From: Terebella lapidaria
Taxonomy: Eukaryota; Annelida; Polychaeta; Terebellida; Terebellidae
Assembly: GCA_949152475.1 (NCBI GenBank)
Contig: OX424561.1
Span: 1,116,001 to 1,180,000, forward strand
Direction: 5' to 3'
DNA: 64,000 bases
Positions 1 to 12,900 of the stretch are shown here, piece after piece. A program made the translations under genes and the position numbers. The notes under the pieces are model-generated. The model was not told the origin of the DNA and ran no database searches. It saw nothing but the letters and a program-made list of their open reading frames with translations. Positions within the stretch are counted from its first letter, which is position 1. Every line of letters begins with the position of its first letter.

Positions 1-1701
1 TTGCTAGGTCAGTGCGCGGTATGTTGTGGAGTTAGTTATTACTTTGTCATTGCTAGGTCAGTGCGCGGTATGTTGTGGGGTTATTTATGACTTTGTCATT
101 GCTAGGTCAGTGCGCGGTATGTTGTGGAGTTATTTATTACTTTGTCATTGCTAGGTCAGTGCGCTGTATGTTGTGGGGTTATTTATTACTTTGTCATTGC
201 TAGGTCAGTGCGCGGTATGTTGTGGAGTTATTTATTACTTTGTCATTGCTAGGTCAGTGTGCGGTATGTTGTGGAGTTATTTATTACTTTGTCATTGCTA
301 GGTCAGTGGGCGGTATGTTGTGGAGTTAGTTATTACTTTGTCATTGCTAGGTCAGTGGGCGGTATGTTGTGGGGTTATTTATGACTTTGTCATTGCTAGG
401 TCAGTGCGCGGTATGTTGTGGAGTTATTTATTACTTTGTCATTGCTAGGTCAGTGTGCGGTATGTTGTGGAGTTATTTATTACTTTGTCATTGCTAGGTC
501 AGTGTGCGGTATGTTGTGGAGTTATTTATTACTTTGTCATTGCTAGGTCAGTGGGCGGTATGTTGTGGAGTTATTTATTACTTTGTCATTGCTAGGTCAG
601 TGGGCGGTATGTTGTGGAGTTATTTATTACTTTGTCATTGCTAGGTCAGTGTGCGGTATGTTGTGGAGTTATTTATTACTTTGTCATTGCTAGGTCAGTG
701 GGCGGTATGTTGTGGAGTTATTTATTACTTTGTCATTGCTAGGTCAGTGGGCGGTATGTTGTGGAGTTATTTATTACTTTGTCATTGCTAGGTCAGTGGG
801 CGGTATGTTGTAGAGTTATTTATTACTCTGTCATTGCTAGGTCAGTGGGCGGTATGTTGTGGGGTTATTTATTACTTTGTCATTGCTAGGTCAGTGCGCG
901 GTATGTTGTGGAGTGATTTATTACTTTGTCATTGCTAGGGCAGTGCACGGTATGTTGTGGAGTTATTTATTACTGTGTCATTGCTAGGTCAGTGCGCGGT
1001 ATGTTGTGGAGTTATTTATAACTTTGTCATTGCTAGGTCAGTGCGCGGTATGTTGTGGAGTTATTTATAACTTTGTCATTGCTAGGTCAGTGCGCGGTAT
1101 GTTGTAGAGTTATTTATTACTTTGTCATTGCTAGGTCAGTGCGCGGTATGTTGTAGAGTTATTTATTACTTTGTCATTGCTAGGTCAGTGCGCGGTATGT
1201 TGTAGAGTTATTTATTACTTTGTCATTGCTAGGTCAGTGCGCGGTATGTTGTGGAGTTATTTATTACTTTGTCATTGCTAGGTCAGTGTGCGGTATGTTG
1301 TGGAGTTATTTATTACTTTGTCATTGCTAGGTCAGTGGGGGGTATGTTGTGGAGTTATTTATTTCTTTGTCATTGCTAGGTCAGTGGGCGGTATGTTGTA
1401 GAGTTATTTATTACTGTGTCATTGCTAGGTCAGTGCGCTGTATGTTGTGGAGTTATTTATTACTTTGTCATTGCTAGGTCAGTGTGCGGTATGTTGTGGA
1501 GTTATTTATTACTTTGTCATTGCTAGGTCAGTGGGGGGTATGTTGTGGAGTTATTTATTTCTTTGTCATTGCTGGGTCAGTGTGCGGTATGTTGTAGAGT
1601 TATTTATTACTTTGTCATTGCTAGGTCAGTGCGCGGTATGTTGTGGAGTTATTTATTACTCTGTCATTGCTAGGTCAGTCCGTGGTATGTTGTGGGATTA
1701 T
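1..1701. repeat. 49-bp tandem satellite, left block
   Basis: About 34 head-to-tail copies of a 49-bp unit containing TTATTTATTAC, TTTGTCATTGCTAGG and GGTATGTTGT. Copies differ mainly at a few fixed sites (GCGCGG, GGGCGG or GTGCGG; GTGGAG, GTAGAG or GTGGGG). The array enters from outside the window. It continues at 3863 after an inserted element, so the two blocks were one array. Short open frames inside it follow from the repeat and are not genes. It lies in the intron upstream of the exon at 6989. Confidence 0.97.
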
Positions 1702-3862
1702 TAGGGAAATGCCCTTATGGTTTTGTCAGAAATTTTTTTTTTTTTTTTTTTTCACTTTTCGGTTTCCGGACGATAACTCAAGAACGCCTTGACGAATCTT
1801 CGAGAAATTTTCACCAGTTATCACATATATTACATAGATGAACCCTATTGTTTTGGAGCCGGCTCCGAGGTCCGGTTAGTCCGTGAGGATGAATTTTGTG
1901 TCAAATGGTTTCCGGATGATAACTCGAAAAGTACTTGTGCTACCATTTTGAAACTTGACATATATGTTGATATAGTGTCGCAGAGGAGCCCTATCGATTA
2001 CGGGGTCAATCCCTCAAACGACCTTTGACCCAGGGGCCAAAAACAATTTTGATGAGTCATCCTTGAGGCTTATTGCATATCTCGGAAATGGTGCGTCGTA
2101 GAGCGAAACGGACATTATTTTCGGACTCGTCGACCTAGACAAACATGTCTAAGGGGTACTAGTATTATGGATGAACTTTGACCTTGACCCAAATTTTTTT
2201 CGCCGAGTCGGCATTTTTCGTTTTCGTCGATATCTCAGAAACGGTGCGTCGTAGAGCGAAACGGACATTATTTTCGGACTCGTCGACCTAGACAAACATG
2301 CCTTAGGGGTATTATGGACGAACCTTGACCTTGACCCAGATTTTTTTCGCCGAGTCGGCATTTTTCGTTTTCGTCAATATCTCGGAAATGGTGCGTCGTA
2401 GAGCGAAACGGACGTTATTTTCGGACTCGTCACCCTAGACAAACATGTCTATGGGGTATTATGAATGAACTTTGACCTTGACCCAAAATGTTTTTGCCGA
2501 GTCGGCATTTTTTGTTTTCTTTGATATCTCGGAAACGGTGCGTCGTAGAGCGAAACGGACGTTATTTTCGGACTCGTCGACGTAGACAAACATGTCTTAA
2601 GGGTATTAGGGATGACCTTTGACCTTGACCTTGAATTTTTCTGTCGAGTCGGCATTTTTCGTTTTCGTCGATATCTCGGAAACGGTGTGTCGTAGAGTGA
2701 AACGGACGTCATTTTCGGACTCGTCACCCTAGACAAACATGTCTTAGGGGTATTATGGATGAACTTTGACCTTGACCTGAAATTTTTTTGCCGATTCGGC
2801 ATTTTTCATTTTCTTCGATATCTCGGAAACGGTGCGTCGTAGAGCGAAACGGACGTTATTTTCGGACTCGTCGACCTAGACAAACATGTCTAAGGGGTAA
2901 TATGGATGAAATTTGACCTTGACCCGAAATTTTTTTCGCTGAGTCGGCATTTTTCGTTTTCGTCGATATCTCGGAAACGGTGCGTCGTAGAGCAAAACGG
3001 ACGTTATTTTCGGACTCGTCGACCTAGACAAACATGTCTTAAGGGTATTAGGGATGACCTTTGACCTTCACCTTGAATTTTTCTGCCGAGTCAGCATTTT
3101 TCGTTTTCGTCGATATCTCGGAAACGGTGCGCCGTAGAGCGAAACGGACATCATTTTCGGACTCGTCGACCTAGACGAACATGTCTTAGGGGTATTATGG
3201 ATGAACTTCGACCTTGACCCGAAGTTTTTTTGCCGAAGCGGCATTTTTCGTTTTCGTCAATATCTCGGAAATGGTGCGTCGTAGTGCAAAACGGACATTA
3301 TTTTCAGACTCGTGATACTAGACAAACATGTCTGAGGGGTATGTTGGGTGAACTTGGTCCTGGGCCAAATTTTTTTTTGCTGAGTCGGCATTTTTCATTC
3401 TCAGCCATATCTCGGAAACAGTGCATCGTAGAGCGAAACGGACGTTATTTTCGGACTCGTGACAATAGGCAAATATGTCTTAGGGGTATGTTGGGTCAAC
3501 TTGATCCTGGGCCAATTTTTTTTTGCTTTTTCATTTTTCATTTTTAGCCATATCTCGGAAACGATACATCGTTGAATGAAATCTATGTTATTTTTGGACT
3601 CGTGGTACTAGACAAAGATATCTTAGGGGTATGTTTGGGAAATTGTGCCTGGGCCAAATTTTTTTTTTCTGCTGAGTCGGCATATTTCATTTTCGGCCAT
3701 ATCTCGTTTATTTTCATTTATATCTCAGAAACCGTCGTCTTGGATTGAAATGGATGTATCTACATAATCATTTTGGATGCAGAGTTGTCAGTAATTAACA
3801 GTTCACCTGTGATTGTGTTGTGTATCGAAATGCCCCAAGGCCTCTAGGCCTTTACGTCTAGT
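1702..3862 (+). mobile_element. Helentron-like non-autonomous element (HINE), copy 1
   Basis: The element inserts into the 49-bp satellite. Joining the flanks (GGATTAT and TTATTAC) restores an uninterrupted satellite unit, so the boundaries are precise and no target duplication is needed. The 3' end carries CGAAATGCC, then a small hairpin (AAGGCCTCTAGGCCTT), then CTAGT. The 5' end has a poly-T tract. The body is a series of roughly 115-bp degenerate tandem units marked by ATATCTCGGAAACGG, GTCGTAGAGCGAAACGG and TTTGACCTTGACC. No transposase or helicase frame is visible. The Helentron assignment rests on end structure and TT target; another rolling-circle subgroup is possible. Confidence 0.7.
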
Positions 3863-6800
3863 TTATTACTTTGTCATTGCTAGGTCAGTGGATGGTATGT
3901 TGTGGGGTTATTTATTACTTTGTCATTGCTAGGTCAGTGGGCGGTATGTTGTGGAGTTATTTATTACTTTGTCATTGCTAGGTCAGTGGGCGGTATGTTG
4001 TGGGGTTATTTATTACTTTGTCATTGCTAGGTCAGTGGGCGGTATGTTGTAGAGTTATTTATTACTTTGTCATTGCTAGGTCAGTGGGCGGTATGTTGTA
4101 GAGTTATTTATTACTTTGTCATTGCTAGGTCAGTGCGTGGTATGTTGTGGAGTTATTTATTACTTTGTCATTGCTAGGTCAGTGGGCGGTATGTTGTAGA
4201 GTTATTTATTACTTTGTCATTGCTAGGTCAGTGGGCGGTATGTTGTGGAGTTATTTATTACTTTGTCATTGCTAGGTCAGTGCGCTGTATGTTGTGGGGT
4301 TATTTATTACTTTGTCATTGCTAGGTCAGTGGGCGGTATGTTGTAGAGTTATTTATTACTTTGTCATTGCTAGGTCAGTGCGTGGTATGTTGTGGAGTTA
4401 TTTATTACTTTGTCATTGCTAGGTCAGTGCGCGGTATGTTGTGGGGTTATTTATTACTTTGTCATTGCTAGGTCAGTGGGCGGTATGTTGTGGAGTTATT
4501 TATTACTTTGTCATTGCTAGGTCAGTGGGCGGTATGTTGTAGAGTTATTTATTACTTTGTCATTGCTAGGTCAGTGCGCAGTATGTTGTGGAGTTATTTA
4601 TTACTTTGTCATTGCTAGGTCAGTGGGCGGTATGTTGTGGAGTTATTTATTACTTTGTCATTGCTAGGTCAGTGGGCGGTATGTTGTGGAGTTATTTATT
4701 ACTTTGTCATTGCTAGGTCAGTGGGCGGTATGTTGTGGAGTTATTTATAACTTTGTCATTGCTAGGTCAGTGTGCGGTATGTTGTGGAGTTATTTATTAC
4801 TTTGTCATTGCTAGGTCAGTGTGCGGTATGTTGTGGAGTTATTTATTACTTTGTCATTGCTAGGTCAGTGTGCGGTATGTTGTGGAGTTATTTATTACTT
4901 TGTCATTGCTAGGTCAGTGGGGGGTATGTTGTGGAGTTAGTTATTACTTTGTCATTGCTAGGTCAGTGTGCGGTATGTTGTGGAGTTATTTATTACTTTG
5001 TCATTGCTAGGTCAGTGGGCGGTATGTTGTGGAGTTATTTATTACTCTGTCATTGCTAGGTCAGTGTGCGGTATGTTGTGGAGTTAGTTATTACTTTGTC
5101 ATTGCTAGGTCAGTGTGCGGTATGTTGTGGAGTTATTTATTACTTTGTCATTGCTAGGTCAGTGGGCGGTATGTTGTGGAGTTATTTATAACTTTGTCAT
5201 TGCTAGGTCAGTGCGCGGCGTGTAGAGTTATTTATTACTTTGTCATTGCTAGGTCAGTCCGCAGTATGTTGTAGAGTTATTTATTACTTTGTCATTGCTA
5301 GGTCAGTGCGCGGCGTGTAGAGTTATTTATTACTTTGTCATTGCTAGGTCAGTGCGCGGTATGTTGTGGAGTTATTTATTACTTTGTCATTGCTAGGTCA
5401 GTGGGCGGTATGTTGTGGAGTTATTTATAACTTTGTCATTGCTAGGTCAGTGCGCGGCGTGTAGAGTTATTTATTACTTTGTCATTGCTAGGTCAGTCCG
5501 CAGTATGTTGTAGAGTTATTTATTACTTTGTCATTGCTAGGTCAGTGGGTGGTATGTTGTACAGTTATTTATTACTTTGTCATTGCTAGGTCAGTGCGCT
5601 GTATGTTGTGGAGTTATTTATTACTTTGTCATTGCTAGGTCAGTGGGCGGTATGTTGTGGAGTTATTTATAACTTTGTCATTGCTAGGTCAGTGGGCGGT
5701 ATGTTGTGGAGTGATTTATTACTCTGTCATTGCTAGGTCAGTGTGCGGTATGTTGTGGAGTTATTTATTACTTTGTCATTGCTAGGTCAGTGGGCGGTAT
5801 GTTGTGGAGTTATTTATTACTTTGTCATTGCTAGGTCAGTGGGCGGTATGTTGTAGAGTTATTTATTACTTTGTCATTGCTAGGTCAGTGCGCGGCGTGT
5901 AGAGTTATTTATTACTTTGTCATTGCTAGGTCAGTCCGCAGTATGTTGTAGAGTTATTTATTACTTTGTCATTGCTAGGTCAGTGGGCGGTATGTTGTAG
6001 AGTTATTTATTACTCTGTCATTGCTAGGTCAGTGGGCGGTATGTTGTGGAGTTAGTTATTACTTTGTCATTGCTAGGTCAGTGGGCGGTATGTTGTGGAG
6101 TTAGTTATTACTTTGTCATTGCTAGGTCAGTCCGCAGTATGTTGTAGAGTTATTTATTACTTTGTCATTGCTAGGTCAGTGGGCGGTATGTTGTGGAGTT
6201 ATTTATTACTTTGTCATTGCTAGGTCAGTGGGCGGTATGTTGTGGAGTTAGTTATTACTTTGTCATTGCTAGGTCAGTCCGCAGTATGTTGTAGAGTTAT
6301 TTATTACTTTGTCATTGCTAGGTCAGTGGGCGGTATGTTGTGGGGTTATTTATTACTTTGTCATTGCTAGGTCAGTGCGCGGTATGTTGTAGAGTTATTT
6401 ATTACTCTGTCATTGCTAGGTCAGTGCGCGGTATGTTGTGGAGTTATTTATTACTTTGTCATTGCTAGGTCAGTGGGCGGTATGTTGTAGAGTTATTTAT
6501 TACTCTGTCATTGCTAGGTCAGTGTGCGGTATGTTGTGGAGTTATTTATTACTTTGTCATTGCTAGGTCAGTGGGCGGTATGTTGTGGAGTTATTTATTA
6601 CTTTGTCATTGCTAGGTCAGTGCGCGGTATGTTGTAGAGTTATTTATTACTCTGTCATTGCTAGGTCAGTGTGCGGTATGTTGTGGAGTTATTTATTACT
6701 TTGTCATTGCTAGGTCAGTGGGCGGTATGTTGTAGAGTTATTTATTACTTTGTCATTGCTAGGTCAGTGGGCGGTATGTTGTAGAGTTATTTATTACTCT

Positions 6801-6980
6801 GTCATTGCTAGGTCAGTGCGCGGTATGTTGTGGAGTTATTTATTACTTTGTCATTGCTAGGTCAGTGGGCGGTATGTTGTAGAGTTATTTATTACTCTGT
6901 CATTGCTAGGTCAGTGTGCGGTATGTTGTGGAGTTAGTTATTACTTTGTCATTGCTAGGTCAGTGCGCGGTATGTTATGG
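3863..6980. repeat. 49-bp tandem satellite, right block ending at a splice acceptor
   Basis: About 63 copies of the same 49-bp unit. A 46-bp variant (GCGCGGCGTGTAGAG) is repeatedly followed by a variant unit with TCCGCAGTATG (near 5210, 5315, 5450 and 5890), which indicates higher-order duplication. The last unit degenerates into TATGTTATGGAGTTACAG. That is the 3' splice site of the exon at 6989, so the array runs to within about 10 bp of coding sequence. Confidence 0.97.
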
Positions 6981-6988
6981 AGTTACAG

Positions 6989-9900
6989 ATACAAGCCTTC
7001 AAACAGAAAGAGGAGCGCTGGTTCACGGACGAACATCTCAAGGTTAGTAAAGTTTAGTGATATGACCCTTGTAGACCTATCTTTTTATCAGAAGTATTAT
7101 TTCTTAGATAGTAATATGAACAGATTTGTCACTGTTGTTTTCGTGCTGTAAGATTCTGGTTTCTTGAGGGAGGTTTAACATCTGTTTCTATGGTGACAGG
7201 AGATAGAGTTCCTGTTGCTGGACGTGATGAGATCTCGAGTATCGGACGAGACCCAGAGACGCCGTGCTTACCGCCGCAATCGACAGGCCAGAAAAACAAA
7301 GGGCTTCACAGAACCTCAACTCATTACAGGTCGATAGCCTTTAAAGTCTAGAAATGTTTTATCAGTGTTTGTTGTATTGGGTGTTGTTTGTACCATGATC
7401 CTGAGGGCGTAATGGAAGGAACGTTTCCTTGACAGGTCAGACGCTGAGGCTCTCGTACAGCTTCAAGGAGAAGAAATCCAGACCTGCTTATCTTCTTCGT
7501 GTTGTGCCAAATAACCGTAGCAACAGAAATCACTCAGGTACGGAAAATGTATATTGTCACAAGCCACAGGATCCACAGAACTCAAAGTGACACAATGGTT
7601 AAAGAGTGACAGGGAAGATATTCTGCCTGTATTACCATGATACAGCATCAGGGGGAATAGCAACATAATCCTCAGTGAACAAACAGTGTCTAGTTCCAAA
7701 ATGTATTTTAATATTTAATAAATGGCGGATATTGCAGGTTTCAATAGCCTCAAGGTGTTCTGGGAAAAACTTGTAGTTTATGTTTACCATCTCCAAGGAT
7801 TTCAAGAAAAAGTGGCAGCATCTCTCCAGGTTTGTGCAGGTTGCTACTAATTTGAGGTTTTCTGTGTGTGAGTTGAGGTTCTGAATACTGTAAAAAGACT
7901 AATTTTGATAGGTAATGAAGAAAATGCCAAATTGGAACTTGTGACGAACTGCAAACACCAGATTGAATCTTCCTTGAACAATGTGGAGCTCACAACTGCC
8001 AAGTTGAAAAGCCATCAATATTAGTCTTTATATAAGAACATTCAAGGAAAGTTATGACAAGTTTTGACTTGAGTTTTGTTATCTGTCCCATTTGACAGTG
8101 TGAATCTGCTGTAACTATTCCGCGGGGAGCTGTAACTGGCACGGACGCAACCAGCGCTTATTTCAATCGAGCCGACTTCGGCGGCAGTCAAACAAAACTC
8201 AACGTTCTCAAGAAACTGTAAGTATACTTGAAGTGTTACCATGGGAGCACACTGTCACTTCTATGGGATTCGAAACTGGAATGTTTACATGCAGTGTTGA
8301 TATTCCAGTAACAAGAAACCAAAGCGTGCCAAAACCCAGCAGAAAAAAGTACTGGTTGACACAGAAAATCTGATTCAGCAGAATGAGCTTCCGAAGAAGT
8401 CAGTGGTCAATAAAATTCTCCACGATCTGAGCTTCTCAGACACAGATGACTCGGGAGACTCAGACAGGCTGAAAACTGTCCAACAGCAAACAACTAGTCT
8501 GGGAAACAATTCTAGTGGTGCCAAGGATACAGACACAGTAAATACAGCAGGAGCTGTACAGGATCCTGTCATGTGTATATCTCTACCGGACACCTCACCG
8601 CAGGCTGCTCTCAGACAAGCCCCTCTACTCGGAGATCTGTCGTTTTCTGAGGATGAAGATCAGAACCCAGCAGCCCGTCCAGTATTGTTCAACAAAAGTC
8701 CTGGTGATGTTAAATTCTTAGTTACAATGGTAACTAGTCCCCTCCCTTATGAGGCAGAGGACAGCGAGGCAATGGACAGCGAGGCGATGGATGCAGACAT
8801 CAGTCAGATATCCGCCCAGATCGCCGCCCGAATTCTGTCGCAGCCTCAGCAGAGGGTGCAGCTAGGCAGCAGTGATCATGTTGCTCGTGAACCACGTAAA
8901 CGGAAAGCCGAGCCTCACAAACGTCAGCTTTTCTCGGATAAACAAAGCAGCTTGCATCGGTCCGACAAGGTGGGAAGTGAAAGTGTCATCTCTGAGTGCA
9001 ACATTAACAAACTGACTGAGTCAGGTCATGTTCAGGATCTAGAGAATGACATTGAGGTGATGACCTTCAGGAAATCTCGCCGGATCTCAAATTCACCCAG
9101 TTTGCCTGGCCCCAGATCAAACTTGTCCAAGATGCTACATCTGGAGGATCTTAAGGACTCGGACTCTAGTGCAGTCAGCAGCGTTGACAAGGAAAACCAG
9201 TTCAATACCTCATGGGATTCAAGGAGCAGACCGCGTAATGTCAAGCGAAGTAAACTGTCCAAGTCTCGGAAGCAGTTGAGAGCCGTCAGTCATGACCAGA
9301 CCGATACAGGAACAACAGAACTCAGTCAGGAAGAGGTCGACTGTGACAGGGCCTCAACGTCCGGAGACAGACCACACAACAAGTCAGGGATCAAGGGCAA
9401 CACGTTACTGACTGTGTGTGAAACCTCATCTCTTGCTGATGTGATCAGTAAGTCACAAGCTGAATTGCCGACAGATCCTGCAAAGTGTGCACACAAGTCG
9501 ACAGCTGCCCTAGAGAAGGCCCAGGTGACCAGTAACAGGCTTCCGTCGGTACCAGACTCGGCTGTCTCAGAACCTGACACGGACACGGACACAAGCCTGC
9601 CGCACCTCAGCCAGTACCTCCGTCGGAGCACAGCGCATGATTCACTGCTTGTGGGGTCGGGGCCCGCCACACCCATCGACCTGGAGTTGTTCGATGATTG
9701 CTGCCTCCAGAGGGAGCTAGCGTCCTCACCAGTCGTCATCAAAGTGGAGGATGAGGAAGCAGAGGCTATGGATCAGAGTATCGCTGCTGTCAGGTCTGTG
9801 CTGGATCATGTCACCTCACACTAACTAATAACAGCAATGTCACTATTTCTATGCACTGACACCCTCACTTAGCTGTTAGATGTCAATATTTCGTTATGTT

Positions 9901-12900
9901 GACAGTAAAGTCTCAGACTTGACGAAGGCACAACTGGAGTACATCGTGAAAGCTAATGAGAGATACCTACGGACCTTCTTCCAGGGAAAGGTTGGTTCTT
10001 TGAGCACTGTAAAACAGAATGTAGGACAGTTTCAGACAGTGTTGTGATGTGGCAATGGAGGCTGACACAGTATGTTTAAAAAGCTATTTCAAGAGATGAA
10101 TCATTTTGAGACTTGGAGCCAGTCTGATTAAGGCATTTCGGCGGAAATGTCTTTATGGTTTTGTCATAATTCTTCGGGGTTTTTTTCTGCCATTTTCGTT
10201 TCCATGCGATAACTCAAGATCGCCTCGATGGATCGACTTTTTCACTACTGTTCAGACATTATGTAGATGTGCTGTATAGTTTTTGAGCTGGATCCAAGGT
10301 CCATGAGGATGAAATCATGGTCAATTTTTGGACTTCGTTTCCGTGCAATAACTCAAAAACTATTCAGACAATGGCTGCAAAAATTTGCATGGAGGTTCAT
10401 ATATCACCAGAGAACAATCTTATCGATTTTGGGGTCATATGGTCAAATGATTTCGCTGAGTCATCCTTGAAGCTATTTTACATATCTCGGAAACCGTGTG
10501 TCGTAGAGCAAAATGGATGTTGTTTTTGGACTTGTCTCCCTGAACAAACATTTTTGGAGTATTAGGGATGAACTTGGACCTTGACCTTAAATTTTCTCAA
10601 GTCGGCATTTTTCATTTTCAGCGATTTCTCGGAAAAGGTGCATCGTAGAGCAAAGCGGATGTTATTTCCGGAGTTGTCGTCCTAGACAAACATGTCTAAG
10701 GGGTATTAGGGTTGACCTTGATCTTAAATTCTTTCGCTGAGTCAGCATTCTTCGTTTTCATAGATATCTCGGAAACAGTGACTCCTCGCACTGGACAAAC
10801 ATGTCTAAGGGGTATTAGGGATGACCTTTGACCTTGATCTCAAATTTTCCTACATTTTTCGTTTTGTCGAAATCTCGGAAACAGTGCTTCATAGAGTGAA
10901 ACGGACATTATTTTCAGACTCGTCACCCTAGATTAACATGTCTCAGGGGTATTGGAGATGACCTTTGACCTTGATCTTAAAGTTTTTCGCTGAGTCAACA
11001 TTTTTCATTTTCGGCGATATCTCGGAAATGGTGAGTCAGAGAGCAAAACGGATGTTATTTTCGGACTCGTCTATGGGGTATTAGGGACCTTTTGACCTTG
11101 ACCTTAAATTTGACTTGTAATATCATTGGTCGCCATATTGACTTTTGACATTGACCTTCATTTTCATCGATATCTCGGAAACGATGGATCACAGAATGAC
11201 ACAGGCCTTTACGCAGCATTTTGTCATTCTAGCAAACATATTATAAATGTTCTGAGTTAGTCTCTACACCGAAATGCGTCCAAGGCATCTTTAGGCCTTG
11301 ATGCCTAGTTTGGTTTGACTTCATGTTTGATCATCATGTTTGAATTTTTCAGGCATACTGCAGACGGCATGAAGACTACAAGAAAGGAGGACAAAAACGA
11401 GGTAAATGACATTCTTGACCAAGTTAACTTTATGATTGAACGCCCTATCTGACAGTTATCATGTTCAACAGTACAGCTGGCGTGGCAGGTGTCCCTTGTG
11501 TACAATACTCACTGTTAAACAGTCACTAGTTAGGCATCCCGATTGAAAATCGGGAGGCCTTATGTTTTTGTCTGTTTTTTTTTTCTTTTTTTTTTTTTTT
11601 TTTTTTTTCTTCCGCCGTTCGGTTTCCGGATCATAACTCTTGAACGCCTTAATCTATCTTTCCGAAATTTTCACAGCTCATCCGAAATACTTTGCTCCTA
11701 ACCCCTATTGTTTTTCGTCGAGACCCGAAATCCAAGATGGCCGCCAGCGGCCATTTTGGAAAAAAAAATCGGGCGATTCCTGTCAATGTCATAATTTGAT
11801 TCAGGCAATTTCCAGGGGGAAAAAATTTTTTGGGTGTATTTTTTTTTGGACTTAGAATTTTTCCCTCGCCTGCCCCCATGCAGATGTAATACTGTGACTG
11901 AGCCATGCTACTGTATTCACTGACTGCAGCCTGCATGTCCAGCATGAGGCTAGGCTCTGCCCTCTCAGCCAGTGCAGTATATGAGAGCCCTGCTCAGTAA
12001 TGCTTGTGATAAGGCAATACCCCCCCCCCCCCTCTCTCCCTCCCCCACCTCCACTGTCAGCCAGTCTAATCTGCATATGAATGTAGCAATGTATCAGTGA
12101 CTTGTATGCACTGCCCCTCTTCCCCCCCTCCCCCCCCCCCCCTCTCCTGTCCCCTCACCCCAGTTTACTATACTAACACCAACAAGTTGGAACAATGCCC
12201 TCCTTCCCTTTCTAAAGAAAACAATAGGTGGTTATATAATGATGACCCAAACTGAAGATAACAGCTTTGAAGGTCTGCCTGGGCCTTGGTTGCCGGTCAA
12301 TTGTTCATTGTATTCAGTTAAAACAGCACTGTGTTTATCTGGATGAAACTACATGCATTGCTTTGTTTTCTAGCTGTATTTCACATGCAGTGACCAAATT
12401 GTCATTGTTTTACTTAGCCAGAACTCAGAATAATTTCCTTTTTGCTTGTATTATGAATGTCTGTCATGTCTGTACATTTAATACCTATTGAGATTAAAAC
12501 AAATATCTGATGGACATTTGTCTAGTGAGCAACTGCTATAATTTGAACTCTCACTCCCACCTGTGTTCAATAATCCTGGTATATGTATTATAATAACAGT
12601 CAAGTTTCACCATTAGAAAAGAAAAGAAAAATTGGGGGATGCCACAAAGCCTATAGGCTTTTATGTCTAGTTGTAATATCATTGGACGCCCTATCTGACA
12701 GTTATCATGTTCTACAGTACAGCTGGCGTGGCAGGTGTCCCTTGTGTACAATACTCACTGTTAAACAGTCACTAGTTCTAATATCATTGGATGCCCTATC
12801 TGACAGTTATCATGTTCTACAGTACAGCTGGCGTGGCAGGTGCCCCTTGTGTACAATACTCACTGTTAAACAGTCACTAGTTGTAATATCATTGGACGCC

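Noticed and set aside
2149-3547. Arg/Lys-rich short frames inside the Helentron-like elements (also near 57490-58611 and 59767)
   Set aside because: They reflect the 115-bp noncoding units read in an open frame, recur in different elements in step with the repeat, and show no domain.
8403-9824. Single-exon 473-residue protein ending at the TAA at 9824
   Set aside because: The donor at 9794 and the acceptor at 9905 continue the frame into further phased exons. The start is also internal to an exon that begins at 8309.
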